From Selaginella moellendorffii (taxonomy: Eukaryota > Streptophyta > Lycopodiopsida > Selaginellales > Selaginellaceae), in the NCBI RefSeq assembly GCF_000143415.4, contig NW_003314369.1, positions 332,638 through 396,637 of the forward strand: a stretch of 64,000 nt of DNA, written 5' to 3'. A program made the translations under genes and the position numbers. Numbering within the stretch: the first letter of the stretch is position 1; every line of letters starts with the position of its first letter. Shown piece by piece: positions 10,965-20,741 of this stretch. A model generated the notes under the pieces. The model saw only the letters and a list, made by a program, of their open reading frames with translations, searched no databases and was not told where the DNA came from.

Positions 10965-12745
10965 CGTGAGACATAAATCTCTGAACCCCAAAGTAGGGCC
11001 GAAAAAGTGCCATATAGTAGTGGTCGAAGTGGAAATCCAAAAAGCATAACATATTTAGACCAAAAGCTCTAACTTAGAAAGTCAAGAGTGGGACTAGAAC
11101 TCGAACAAAGGTGCTCGAGGATTGAGCACAAAGCAACTTATGAATAATTCTCTAAAAAGAGACACAAGAAGGACTAACACATGGCAAGTGTCGTGACATA
11201 TGGAAGTGTCAGAAATGAGTTTAAGAAGGAGTCTGGGATGGAATCCGAGGAGGAGTCTGAGATGGAATCTGAGAAAGAGTCCAAGATGGAGTCCGCAAAG
11301 GAGTCCAAGATGGAGTCCAAAATGAAGTCCAAGATGGAGTCCAAAATGAAGTCCGAAATGGAATCTGAGAAGGAGTTTGAGATGAAGTCCAAGATGGAAT
11401 CCGAGATAGACCCAAGATAGAGTCTAAGATGGATCCGGATAGAGTCGGAGATGGAGTCCAAGAAGGACCTAAGATGGAGTCCAAGATGGACCCAAGATAG
11501 AGCCCGAGATGGACCTAAGATGGAGTCTTAGGTCAAGACTGAGATCGAGACCGAGACCGAGACCGAGATCGAGACCAAGACCAAGGCCAAGACTGAGATT
11601 GAGACCGAGACTAAGACCAAGATCGAGATCGAGACCAAGATTGAGATCGGGACCGAGACCGAGACCGAGTCTCAGATCGAGTCTAAGACCAAGTCCGAGA
11701 CCAAGTCCAAGACCGAGTCTTAGTTCAAATCCAAGTTCAAGTCCGAGGGTGAAAACCCAAAGTGTTCATCTCCCAGACCATAGGGGGTTTAGTGAGCTTC
11801 AAAAGTATAGTAAGGGGAGGACTCTAGTGAAGTTAGTTTGGCTAGGAAATGTTAGTGTGCCTAAGGAAGGCTATACCTATGTGTTGGGTGATGATATAAC
11901 CACTGAAAGTCCAAGGCTAAAGTGAATATATATAGACAAATGGGGTAGCTCGGTGAAATGTTCAAGAGCTAGCTTTAGCTCCCTCAGGAAATTGAATGGC
12001 CGATGCTCCCAATCCAAGTGTGGGTGGCACTACCTACTTAGATACCTTAAATGGCTTATCGAAACCTCGCTCTAACCATATAGCTAGGGCACATAAGGGT
12101 GGAAGGTGAAGAGAGTACTCATGAGGCTCAAGTAAAGCCATGGTGTTTCAAAATGTTGTCCTAAAGCCCTAGACTATGGAAAAGAAGAAGAACAATCCTC
12201 TAGTGTAGTGATCAAAGATATGGTCACATGGTAAGTCCTAGAGGATAGTGGGACTTAATGGTCGGGTGTTTGGGCCTTGACATAGTGGAGGTGTTGGCGA
12301 GCATAGCAGTGGATGAAGAAGGTCTTAGTAGGAATGGAAGAAGAGACATTGAGGAAGGGTGTTCCTCATGTCTCTAGGCATCCTCTCTAGGCATGTCTCT
12401 AGGCTCTAGGGTGCAAGGTGTGGTTAAGGGATGACCACTCATGAACGGATGGCCCAATCTTTGAGAGACGGGACTATGATGCAAGTGATCTTTGACTACC
12501 AATGTGACAAGGGTGAATGGGTATAGCTTTAGCGTAACAGACTAATATACTAGTGGTACTTTTGAGTGTTGGTTATAGGATTGGACATGTAGAGTATTTA
12601 GACCAAGTTCAAGGGCTAAGTGGCATAGATGCTATTTACGGGGCTAGTATATCCCCAAGTCAGGAATAAGATTTATAGAGGTTGTGAATGAGACTTCTAT
12701 AGTGGTGAAGTGGCTAAAGTAAAATGGAAAATTTAGTTGCTCACA
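10965..12745 (+). mobile_element. Solo LTR, family A long subtype, with 5-bp target duplication
   Basis: It runs from CGTGAGACATAAATC (TG decayed to CG) to TTGCTCACA. The flanks are TAGAC (10960-10964) and CAGAC (12746-12750), a 5-bp target duplication with one mismatch. The interrupted sequence is continuous in the other family A copy (ATCACAGACTTGTCAAGTG near 23100), which confirms insertion into a family A body. The minisatellite is at 11210-11750. Confidence 0.75.
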
Positions 12746-13017
12746 CAGACTTGTCAAGTGAAGGGACTTGGTAGTTTAGAGGAACTAATTTTCGGCATCT
12801 TTGGTGATGCCACCCATAGATGCATATATGGAAGTTGGGTTCAACTCCTAACTTTTTAGTGCTTGGGTTCAAGTCTTAACTCACTAGAGTGTGATGATGG
12901 TTTGGAATATGAAGATATTCATTTTTCGATGGTCATGGACTCTTAGTAAGAAGACTAGCTTGAGGACACCTTCAAGTGGGGGATGCCTTGAAGTCATAAT
13001 GTACAATTAAATTGCTT
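12746..13017 (+). mobile_element. Family A internal region, continuation
   Basis: It matches about 23106-23430 of the other family A copy, including the GGTCATGGACTCTTAG and GGGGGATGCC blocks, up to the chromovirus boundary. Confidence 0.65.
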
Positions 13018-13261
13018 AAGATGGCCTAAATATAGCTGAGGTTGAGGAGGTGCCACATCATCATCAGGAATGTGGCTCGAGATTCAGGAATTGTACGGGA
13101 AATCAGAGAGTCAAGAATAGGGAAGTGTCTCAAGAGTCAGGAATAGGGAAGTGTCTCGAGAGTCAGGAATAGGGAAGTGTCTTGAGAGTCAGGAATGTGG
13201 TCTGCAAGTCAAGAATCCAGTGAGAGTCAGGAATGTGGCAAGAATTGGGGGATTCTTGACA
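13018..13261 (-). repeat. Chromovirus 3' LTR (244 bp)
   Basis: It shares AAGATGGCCTAAATATAGCT through GGGGATTCTTGA with 18245-18436. On the minus strand it starts TGTCAAGAATC, directly after the polypurine tract. It carries three tandem copies of the GAATAGGGAAGTGTCTC-type unit. Confidence 0.8.
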
Positions 13262-13272
13262 GCACCCCCTCC

Positions 13273-13707
13273 TCAAGAACGAATGGAACGAGGACGTGAA
13301 TGAGAACGAAGAGGAGGATGAGATGGGTGGTGAGGGACGAGAGATGGAGAAAAAGAATGAGGACTAGGATGAGAAAGATAGCAGCTGTGGAAGTCCTGAA
13401 CAAGGTCAGGAGAATAAATCAGGTTGTCCGTAGGTTCCCAAGTGCGTTCCTTAGGTTTGTAACCCTTCCAGTCTACCAGATAGTAGAGTTTAGACCATGA
13501 GATCTTGGAATCAAGGATGTCCTGAACCTCGTACTCAGACCCATCCTCGAGCTGCACTGGTGGAGGCAAAGGAATGACCCGATTTGGAATACGACTAGGA
13601 ATATAAGGCTCAAGGAGAGAGGAGTGAAAAATAGGGTGAATTTGATATGAGGAGGGAAGTGCAAGGCAATAAGTGACAGAATTAATGATGGCAGTGATAG
13701 GGAACAT
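13273..13707 (-). pseudogene. Chromovirus Pol C-terminus with chromodomain
   Basis: An open frame of about 144 codons. Its middle contains EVQDILDSK followed by YYLVDWKGYKPKERTWEP, the conserved chromodomain core (Y-L-V-x-W-K-G-Y, then E-x-T-W-E-P). A Ser/Pro/His-rich tail follows up to the 3' LTR. In chromoviruses this domain is thought to steer integration toward marked chromatin. It is separated from the integrase catalytic core by a frame change near 13700. Confidence 0.85.
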
Positions 13708-14051
13708 TTGAAATCAAGTTTGGGACATGGCCTGGTGGTGGAGATATTTCGCCTGAGGAGCCAGACTTTATCCTTGATATTGTAAGGGGGATAATCCTGA
13801 CGATGGACATTGGCAAATGTTTTGTGAGATTCCCGAGCACGATGGAGGTGGAAGGAGATGGAGTTGTGGATTTCCTGGAGGTTGGAGACAAATGCCTCAG
13901 AGTGGGGATTTGAATAAGAGGATTCGGATGGAAAAGGAAGTGAGAGATTGAATCGGGGATTTCAGCCAGAGTTCGCAAAGAAGGGGGAAACTCAAAGGGA
14001 GGAGTGAACAGAATTGTTATAGAAGAACTTAGCAAGGGGAAGGATATCGAA

Positions 14052-14408
14052 TTAGTCATCCTGATGATAGTTGATAAAGCACCTCAGGAATTGTTCCAAC
14101 GTCTGAATCGTTCGCTCGGACTGTCCATCAGTTTGAGGATGATATGCCGAAGAGAGGTTGGTCTTCACTCCAAGCAGCTCCAAAAACTGTTGCCAAAAAT
14201 GAGAGATGAACTGAGGTCTCCGATCTGAAACCACATCTGCAGGAATCCCATGAAGTCGGAAAATTTCCCTGAATACTTGTTTTGCCATGTCCTCACCCGA
14301 AAACTCCTTGGTACACGGCAGGAAGTGTGCCATCTTTGTGAAGCGATCCACCATGACTAAAATGCTATTGAAGCCTCCAGAACTTGGAAGATCACTCAAG
14401 AAATCCAT
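14052..14408 (-). pseudogene. Chromovirus integrase catalytic core
   Basis: The open frame starts MDFLSDLPSSGG, then ILVMVDRFTKMAHFLPC (first Asp), VSDRRPQF (second Asp; Arg replaces the usual Gly) and HPQTDGQSERTIQ (Glu). All three DDE residues are in place. The frame ends after FINYHQDD, and frame changes separate it from the RNase H upstream and the chromodomain downstream. Confidence 0.88.
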
Positions 14409-14988
14409 GGAGATGGATTCCCAAGGACATTAAGGGACCGGGAGGGAACGAAGCAAACCTGAAGGAAAGTGGTGAGGTACTTTATTCTGGGTGCAAGTGT
14501 CATAGGAGATAACAAAAGCTTTGATGTAGTCATCCATGTGAGGCCATCAAAAGTCCTATGCAACCAACTCATAGGTTTTCGCAATGCTGAAGTGACCAGC
14601 AGTCAAGCTATCATGGCATGCCATCAAGACCAACCTTCGAGCATCACCTTTAGGAATGTAAAGCTGCCCCCCACAGTACAACAAGCCATCTAAGAACTCG
14701 AACTCGTCAAATCACTGGCTGTCGGAAGTCACTGCGTGTCCAGCTTGAAGATGGGGGAAAATGTCGCTGGCGAGGTCGTCAGATTGAAGATCGTTTCTGA
14801 TCGCATCCATCAAGGAGGAGTCCTAAGGGGCCAGGGAAATTGCCATAACTTGAAGCTGATCAGGACCAAGGATAACCTGATCCTGTTGATCGAAGGCAGG
14901 ATTACCAGGCTTGAGACTGAGATAGGAGCGCCTTGAAAGAGCATTAGGAAGGCCTTGAAGCTTTCTAGGTCTATACTTGATAGCAAAG

Positions 14989-15321
14989 TCAAACCGACTC
15001 AGGAATTGTGCCCACCTTGCCTAACGACGGCTCAAAACTCGGGAAGTGGCAAAGTACTTGAGATTTTTGTGATCCGTCCAGACCGTTGTTTGATGGCTTG
15101 CCCCCTCCAAGAAACGATGCCTCTCCAAAGGAATCCACGATGGCAAGGAGCTCCTTGTTGTGGATTTTGTAATTGATCTCTGCAGGCTGGAATTTCCAAG
15201 AATGGAAAGCGACCGGATGAAATTCCTGATCCACTTCGAGTTGAAACAGCACAGCACCGATGGCAAAATCGGAGGTGTCAGCCTCAATGAAGAAAGGTTG
15301 TGAGGGATCAGCGTGGATCAA
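14989..15321 (-). pseudogene. Chromovirus RNase H
   Basis: An open frame with [16 protein letters not shown] (the catalytic Asp in the usual D-x-S-x-x-A-x-G-A-V-L setting), [13 protein letters not shown] and NKELLAIV. The end diverges out of frame after [10 protein letters not shown], where TVWTDHKNL is found in a neighbouring frame. A frameshift therefore splits this domain. Confidence 0.8.
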
Positions 15322-15366
15322 GACAGGAGCAGAACTGAAGGCCGCCTTGAGTGTGTCGAAGGCCTG

Positions 15367-16196
15367 CTAGGCAGCAGCAAACCAAGAGAAGGGACCATCC
15401 TTGTAAGTGAGATGCGGGAGAGGAAGGACAATGTCAAAGTAGTGATCAATGAATTTGCGGTAGAAGTTGGCGAAGCCAAGGAAAACCTGAACGTCTGACA
15501 TTGATTGTGGAGGCTCCCATTCGAGAATAGTCTTGACTTTGGTAGGATCCATCGTGATACCCTCAGAAGTGATAATGTACCCAAGGAACTCCACAGACTC
15601 CTGATCAAAGGAACATTTCTCAAGCTTCGCGTATAGGCCATATTCCCGCAACTTCACCAGCACCTTGCGCACATGCTCGTCGTGCTCCTCCTGAGTTTTT
15701 GAGTAGATGAGGATGTCGTCGAGGTAGACGATCACCATCTGATCAAGAAACTCCCGAAAGACGTCGTTCGCCATGTGTTGGAAAACTATCGGAGCATTTG
15801 TCAAGCCAAATGGCATGACAGTGTACTCGAAGTGGCCATAGCGGGTTCAGAACGTAGTCTTCCATTCGTCGCCAGGCCGGATCCGGATCAGGTTGTATGC
15901 TCCACGCAGGTTGATCTTGGTGAAGAAGTGGGCACCGCTGAGGCATTCCAACAAGTCCGAGATCAGGGGCAGCGGATAACGGTTCTGAATAGTCACCTTC
16001 TTCAAACCTCGGTAGTCGATGACTAGCTACAAACTCCCATCCTTCTTCTTGACAAAGAAGATAGGCACTCCAGCCAGGGACTACAAATGCTGAATGTACC
16101 CCGAGGCAAGATTCTCATCCACGTACTCTTTGAAGGCCTTAAGCTTGGACGGAGATAACCCGTAGATAGGCCCCCACGGAGGTGACGCTCCTTCCT
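15367..16196 (-). pseudogene. Chromovirus reverse transcriptase
   Basis: The downstream part (15367-15816) is open and carries MPFGLTNAP, the catalytic YLDDILIYS and FLGYIITSEGI. The upstream part (15817-16196) has fingers and palm motifs such as [20 protein letters not shown] and GDEWKTTF. At least three in-frame stops fall at positions that are normally Arg or another residue (after TTF, GSL and QHL); the TGA after TTF is consistent with CGA to TGA. The enzyme cannot be made from this copy. Confidence 0.85.
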
Positions 16197-16696
16197 ATAA
16201 ATCAATGGGACAATTATAAGGCCGATGAATAGGCAGTACACTAGCTTTTTTTCTTGTCAAACACATCCCCAAAATCATGATACTTCTCAGGAAGATTGAC
16301 AGGAGAAACAAGCAAAGCAAAAAGGAAAATAGGTTCTTCATGAAGGAGTTCTTTTGTAGTGATTGTGGAGATAGGAGGAAGTGTATGACTAAATGAAATG
16401 ATGAGACGAGGATACTGTCCAGTGTAAGATGGAAGAGAGGGAAAAGAAGAGGGTGAAAACGTCGTATAGTCATGAACATAACCTTGATTTGAGTTGAGGG
16501 AACTTTTCCTGAATCGGACTCGATGAACAGTAGGGGAAGCCGTGGGAGATGGTGACGTAGAAGAGATGAGCTGTAATTCTTTCCAACAGATCTGAGGTTG
16601 GTGTAGTTGGAACCAAGGAAGTCCAAGCACCATAGAGGAGGACTTGCTGTTGATAATGTTGAAGGTGATATCGGTGATGGTGGACCCGATGTGTAC

Positions 16697-17101
16697 TCAA
16701 ACGGGCAACGTTTCCCTAAGGCCAGAAGATGGAAACACAAAATGTCCGCCAATGCCTTCAACCCTCAGATCCCATATGGTAGGAGAAAGAGGAATATGAT
16801 GTCGGGTAGCAAAGTCTGTGTCCATGAAGCAGGAAGTTGCACCCGAGTCCAGTAGCGCCAGAGCCTTGAGTCCTAATTGTCTTGTGAAAGAAAGGAGACA
16901 TGGGATGTGGAAGTTGTAGGAATTGGTGGTGGCTTTGATGAAAGGTGGTGAGGAGCTTGATAAAGAAGAAAAGTGATTTTTATTCAGGGAGTCCAAACAG
17001 ATAGCTCCTACTCTGTTTGGATAAGGTCGTTTCTTGACTGCAACAGAGGTGGACCTTGAGGCAGACTGAACTCGAGCAGTCGGGGAGGCTTCTTGGGACA
17101 C
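16697..17101 (-). pseudogene. Chromovirus aspartic protease region
   Basis: An open frame containing LGLKALALLDSGATSCFMD, with the D-S-G-A-T active-site loop of retroviral-type aspartic proteases. It follows the gag end and precedes RT by a ~500-bp disordered linker whose frames are broken. Confidence 0.78.
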
Positions 17102-17274
17102 ACAGCTGCTTTGTGATTAGGATCAGCACAGTAGAGGCAAAGATTATGAGATATTCGAAGTTGCTTCTTAACAGGACGCAACTTCCCTCTGATGAGTTAG
17201 GGAGTACCAGAAATATCCATCGGGACCGGAGTAGTAGGTTCAGGAGTATGCCCCAAAGACTCAAGCTAAGATTC

Positions 17275-17977
17275 CTATGTCTGGGACGGGAAAATGGCGG
17301 CGCGGCAACTTTCCTGACAACATTCAAAGAAAAAATTATCACATCGAATAGCTTTGTTAATGGCGTCTGACAGGTCCGTGGGATCCTCCATGGTGAGCAA
17401 CAAATCCTTGACACCATTGTTGAGGCCGAAACGAAATTGATCAATCAAGGCCTGCTCATCCCACTGAGTGTCCAAGGCAAGGAGTTGGAACTCTGTAGCA
17501 TATATCAAGGCAGGATGAGACCTTTGAGAGAGATGTTTCATCTTTGTGGTGGTAGCCCAAACCCAATCTGTCTCGCCAAAACATGCTTCGAGCTTCTCTT
17601 TGAACAACTGAAGATCCATCAGCTTCAGAACCACGACCCCTTTCATGCTCTTCTCTAGGAGAGGAGAAAACCATGACAAAGCTGCACCTTCGAACAACGT
17701 CTTGATCGCGCTAATTTGAGACTCGGGAGTGGGTACCACTGATGTTGAAGTGTGAAGATCAGCTCCATCTGGTTCAGGAATCTGCAAAGCTTCGAACGCT
17801 TGCCTGAAAATTTTGCTAGGAAACTCACCTTTGGTTCAAGAACTCTGCTGGATCCTTGAGCTGAAAGTGAAGCAAGTTCTTACTACATGCGAAGAAGGGT
17901 CGCCTTTAGCTCTGTATTCTCAGACTGGATTTTTGCAAGGACTTCGGCAAAGAAATTAGGATGGCTTGGAGACTCCA
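17275..17977 (-). pseudogene. Chromovirus gag
   Basis: It starts at an ATG at 17975-17977 (MESPSHPNFFAEVLAKIQ) but meets stops after about 31 codons. The longest open part (17275-17787) contains KTLFEGAALSWFSPLLEK, FKEKLEACFGE and DQFRFGLNNGVKDLL. This is the usual gag capsid pattern: a hydrophobic helix ending in A-x-x-W, an F-x-x-x-L helix and a late R-F-x-x-G-L. Confidence 0.75.
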
Positions 17978-18244
17978 TCGGCAAAGAAGAAAGAAAAAGG
18001 AGGAAAAAGGCAAAGGCAGTCAAACAATCAAAATGAGCTAAAGCAAAAACGAAAAAAACACAATCTGAATCAAACTGTCAAGACCCCCAACAAGATCAAG
18101 ATTGGAAAATGCAGAAGACAAAGAGAAAAGCTAGTGGAAATGAAGAAGAAACCTTAGACTAGTGTTGATTTAGATTGTGAAGAAATGGAACAATGCTAAC
18201 CTATATATACTATAGGTTGATGAAGCTCCACCACTCTTGGATCA

Positions 18245-18436
18245 AAGATGGCCTAAATATAGCTAAGGTCGAGGAGGTGCCATGTCATCATCAGGAATGT
18301 GGCTCAAGATTCAGGAATCGTATGGGAAATCAAAGAGTCAGGAATAGGGAAGTGTCTCGAAAGTCAGGAATGTGGTCTGCAGGTCAGGAATCCGGCGAGA
18401 GTTAGGAATGTGGCAAGAATTAGGGGATTCTTGAAA
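18245..18436 (-). repeat. Chromovirus 5' LTR (192 bp)
   Basis: It matches 13018-13261 with one instead of three copies of the internal ~26-bp unit. Its outer terminus reads TTGAAAG where the other LTR has TTGACAG. No convincing target duplication was found. Confidence 0.75.
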
Positions 18437-19050
18437 GTGGTGGATGCTAACAAATTGTGAGAAAAGAAATACATTTTCAAGAATGGGATTTCCAAATGCT
18501 CCAATTTACCAAAGGTAAAAACTCTAAAAGAGATGAAATAGTAAAGTAGCCAAATAATAACATGAATTATAGATAAGCGGAACTTAGTGCTAAGGGTGGC
18601 ACGAAATAAAAAAGAAGGTGATGGTGCAACTTAATAAAAAACTTTATAAGATGGGGAAGTGGGGTTTGCATAACCAGTGCAATGTAAGGTATTGGACACA
18701 CTTAAGAAATTGACTCAAGATGTCAATATTAAAGTTCTAGTTATATTGGTAAAGGTTGAGACTACTTCGGAATGAGTAGTAATATTGAGATAGAAAAGAT
18801 GTCTTTAATAGGTTTAGCAAGAATCAAACGAAAAAAATAGAGAACTACCACTGGTGATCGAATAAGACTCTAATTTAGAAAGATTATGCTCCTTAGAGGA
18901 TGGGTAAGGCATCGTGAGCTTTTGGTGTTTAACTATTGATGAATATTAGCTTGGTGCTAAGAATGAAAATGGTAATCCATGATGGGGTTACTTTATAAAA
19001 TGGTTTATCATTCAATGAGGACATCAAACTTTATCTATAGATGGTGGAGT
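18437..19050 (+). mobile_element. Family A internal region, 3' part with polypurine tract
   Basis: GTGGATGCTAACAAATTGTG and the following blocks recur near 38445 and, more loosely, near 24100-24725. It ends in the polypurine stretch ATGGTGGAGT directly before an LTR start at 19051. No coding domain is visible. Confidence 0.65.
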
Positions 19051-19266
19051 TGTGAGACACAATCCCTAGGCCCCAAAGTGGAGAAGAAAGGGTGTCATAT
19101 GGTAGTGGTCAAAGTGAAAGTGCAACAAGTGTAATATATTTGGACCAAAAGCCCTGACTTAGAAAGTCGAAAGTGGGAGTGAAACTCTAAATAAAGTGCT
19201 CAAAAAATAAATATGAAGCAATCGATGAATGAATCTCTAAAAAGGGACACAAAGACTAACACATGG
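19051..19266 (+). mobile_element. LTR family A, 5' fragment (216 bp)
   Basis: It starts TGTGAGACACAATCCC after a polypurine tract and follows the LTR to GACTAACACATGGC. It is then replaced by a run of about 18 G with one A, after which a full LTR restarts at 19287. Confidence 0.75.
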
Positions 19267-19286
19267 CTCGGGGGGGGGAGGGGGGG

Positions 19287-20723
19287 TGTGAGACACAAAA
19301 TCCCTAGGCCCCAAAGTGGAGCTGAAAGGGTGCCATGTGGTAGTGGCCAAAGCAAAAGTCAAACAAGCGTAACACGTTTGGACTAAAAGCTCTGACTTGA
19401 AAGGTCGAGAGCGGGAGTGGAACTCCCAATGAAGTGCTCGAGGAACAAGCACAAAGCAAGCAATAAGTGAGTCTCTAGAAAAGGGACCTGAGATGGAGTC
19501 CGAGATAGACCCGAGATGGAGTTCGAGATGGACTCGAGATGGACCCGAGATAGAGTCCAAGATGGAGTCTGAAATGGACTCAAGATGGAGTTTGAGATGG
19601 ACCCGAGATGGAGTCCGAGATGGAGTTCGAGATAGACCCGAGATGGAGTCCGAGATGGAACTGAGACCGAGTCCGAATTTGGGACCGGGACCGAGTCTGA
19701 GTCTGAGTCTGAGTCCGAGTCCGAGTCTAAATACTAATATAGGCTTTTGGGTGAAAGCCCAAAGTGATCGTCCCTTGGGGGGGGGGGGGGGGGGCCTTTA
19801 GGGGGTTCCAAAAGTATAGTAAGGAGAGTGTGGGGATTGGAGCTTAATGGAGCCAGTTTGGCCCAGGAAGGCTGAACCCAGGTGTTGGGTGATGAGCTAA
19901 CTACTGGGAAGTCCAAGACTAGAGTGAATACAGACTAACAAGCAGGATAACTTGGTGAAGTGTTCAAGAGCCGGCTCTAGCTCCCCCAAGAGATTGAATG
20001 GTCGATGCTCCTAGTCCAAGCAAAGGTGGCACTACCTACTTGGATACCTAGTGTGGCTCAACGGAACCTCACTCTAAGCCCATGGCTAGAGCACCCAAAG
20101 GCAGAAGGCGGGGAGAGTACCCAGGAGGGTTGCATAGGGCCATGGTGTTCTGAAATGTTGTCCCAAAGTCCCAGATTGTGGGAAGGAAGAAGAGTAGTCC
20201 TCTAGAGTGGCAACTAAGGATATGGTCACACAGTAAGGAAGTCCCAGTTGACAGTGGAACTTGGTGGTTGGGCTTGCGGGCCTTGATCCAGTGGCAGTGT
20301 TGGCGAACACAGCCATGGACAGAAAGGGACTTGGTGGGGACTGGAAAAGAGATATTGGGGAAGGCTATTCCCCTTTTCTGTGGGCATCCTAAGGATGTTA
20401 AGGAGTGAATCTAGGATGATCAGTCATAGACAGATGGCCCAGTCTTTGAAAGACGGGACTGTGATGTAGGTGGTGTTAGACCACCGGTGTTACCAAAGTG
20501 AATGGGCATGAATTTACTGTAATGGGCTGATATGTTAGTGGTACCTTAGGGTGTCGGTCATGGGATCGGACATGTAGAGCACTTGGACCAAGTGCAATGG
20601 TTGAGTGGCTTGGATGCCATTCTTAGGGCTAGCAAGTCCTTAAGTCCAGAATAGGACTTACGAAGGTTGTGAGTAAGACTCCTCCAAATGGTTAAAGTAA
20701 AATGGAAAATTTAGTCGCTTACA
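19287..20723 (+). repeat. Family A 5' LTR (1437 bp)
   Basis: Minisatellite at 19490-19735. A run of about 18 G lies at 19777-19794, followed by TTCCAAAAGTATAGTAAGG, a possible core promoter shared with family B. It ends at the PBS. Confidence 0.8.
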
Positions 20724-20741
20724 ACTTGGTATCAGAACTGT
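20724..20741 (+). promoter_or_regulatory. Primer-binding site (tRNA-Met type)
   Basis: ACTTGGTATCAGAACTG follows the LTR end within two bases. The TGGTATCAGA core is the usual complement of the 3' end of initiator tRNA-Met in plant LTR elements. Confidence 0.75.

Larger units (their letters stand above)
13018..18436 (-). mobile_element. Ty3/gypsy chromovirus, degenerate, minus strand
   Basis: About 5.4 kb flanked by short LTRs (13018-13261 and 18245-18436). On the minus strand the order is gag, protease, reverse transcriptase, RNase H, integrase and a chromodomain-like C-terminus, the chromovirus gene order. On that strand a polypurine tract (GAGGAGGGGGTGC) directly precedes the TGTCAAG start of the 3' LTR. 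Pol is broken by several in-frame stops and frame changes. The left LTR has three copies of a ~26-bp GAATAGGGAAGTGTCTC-type unit where the right has one. The element sits inside a family A body. Confidence 0.88.
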
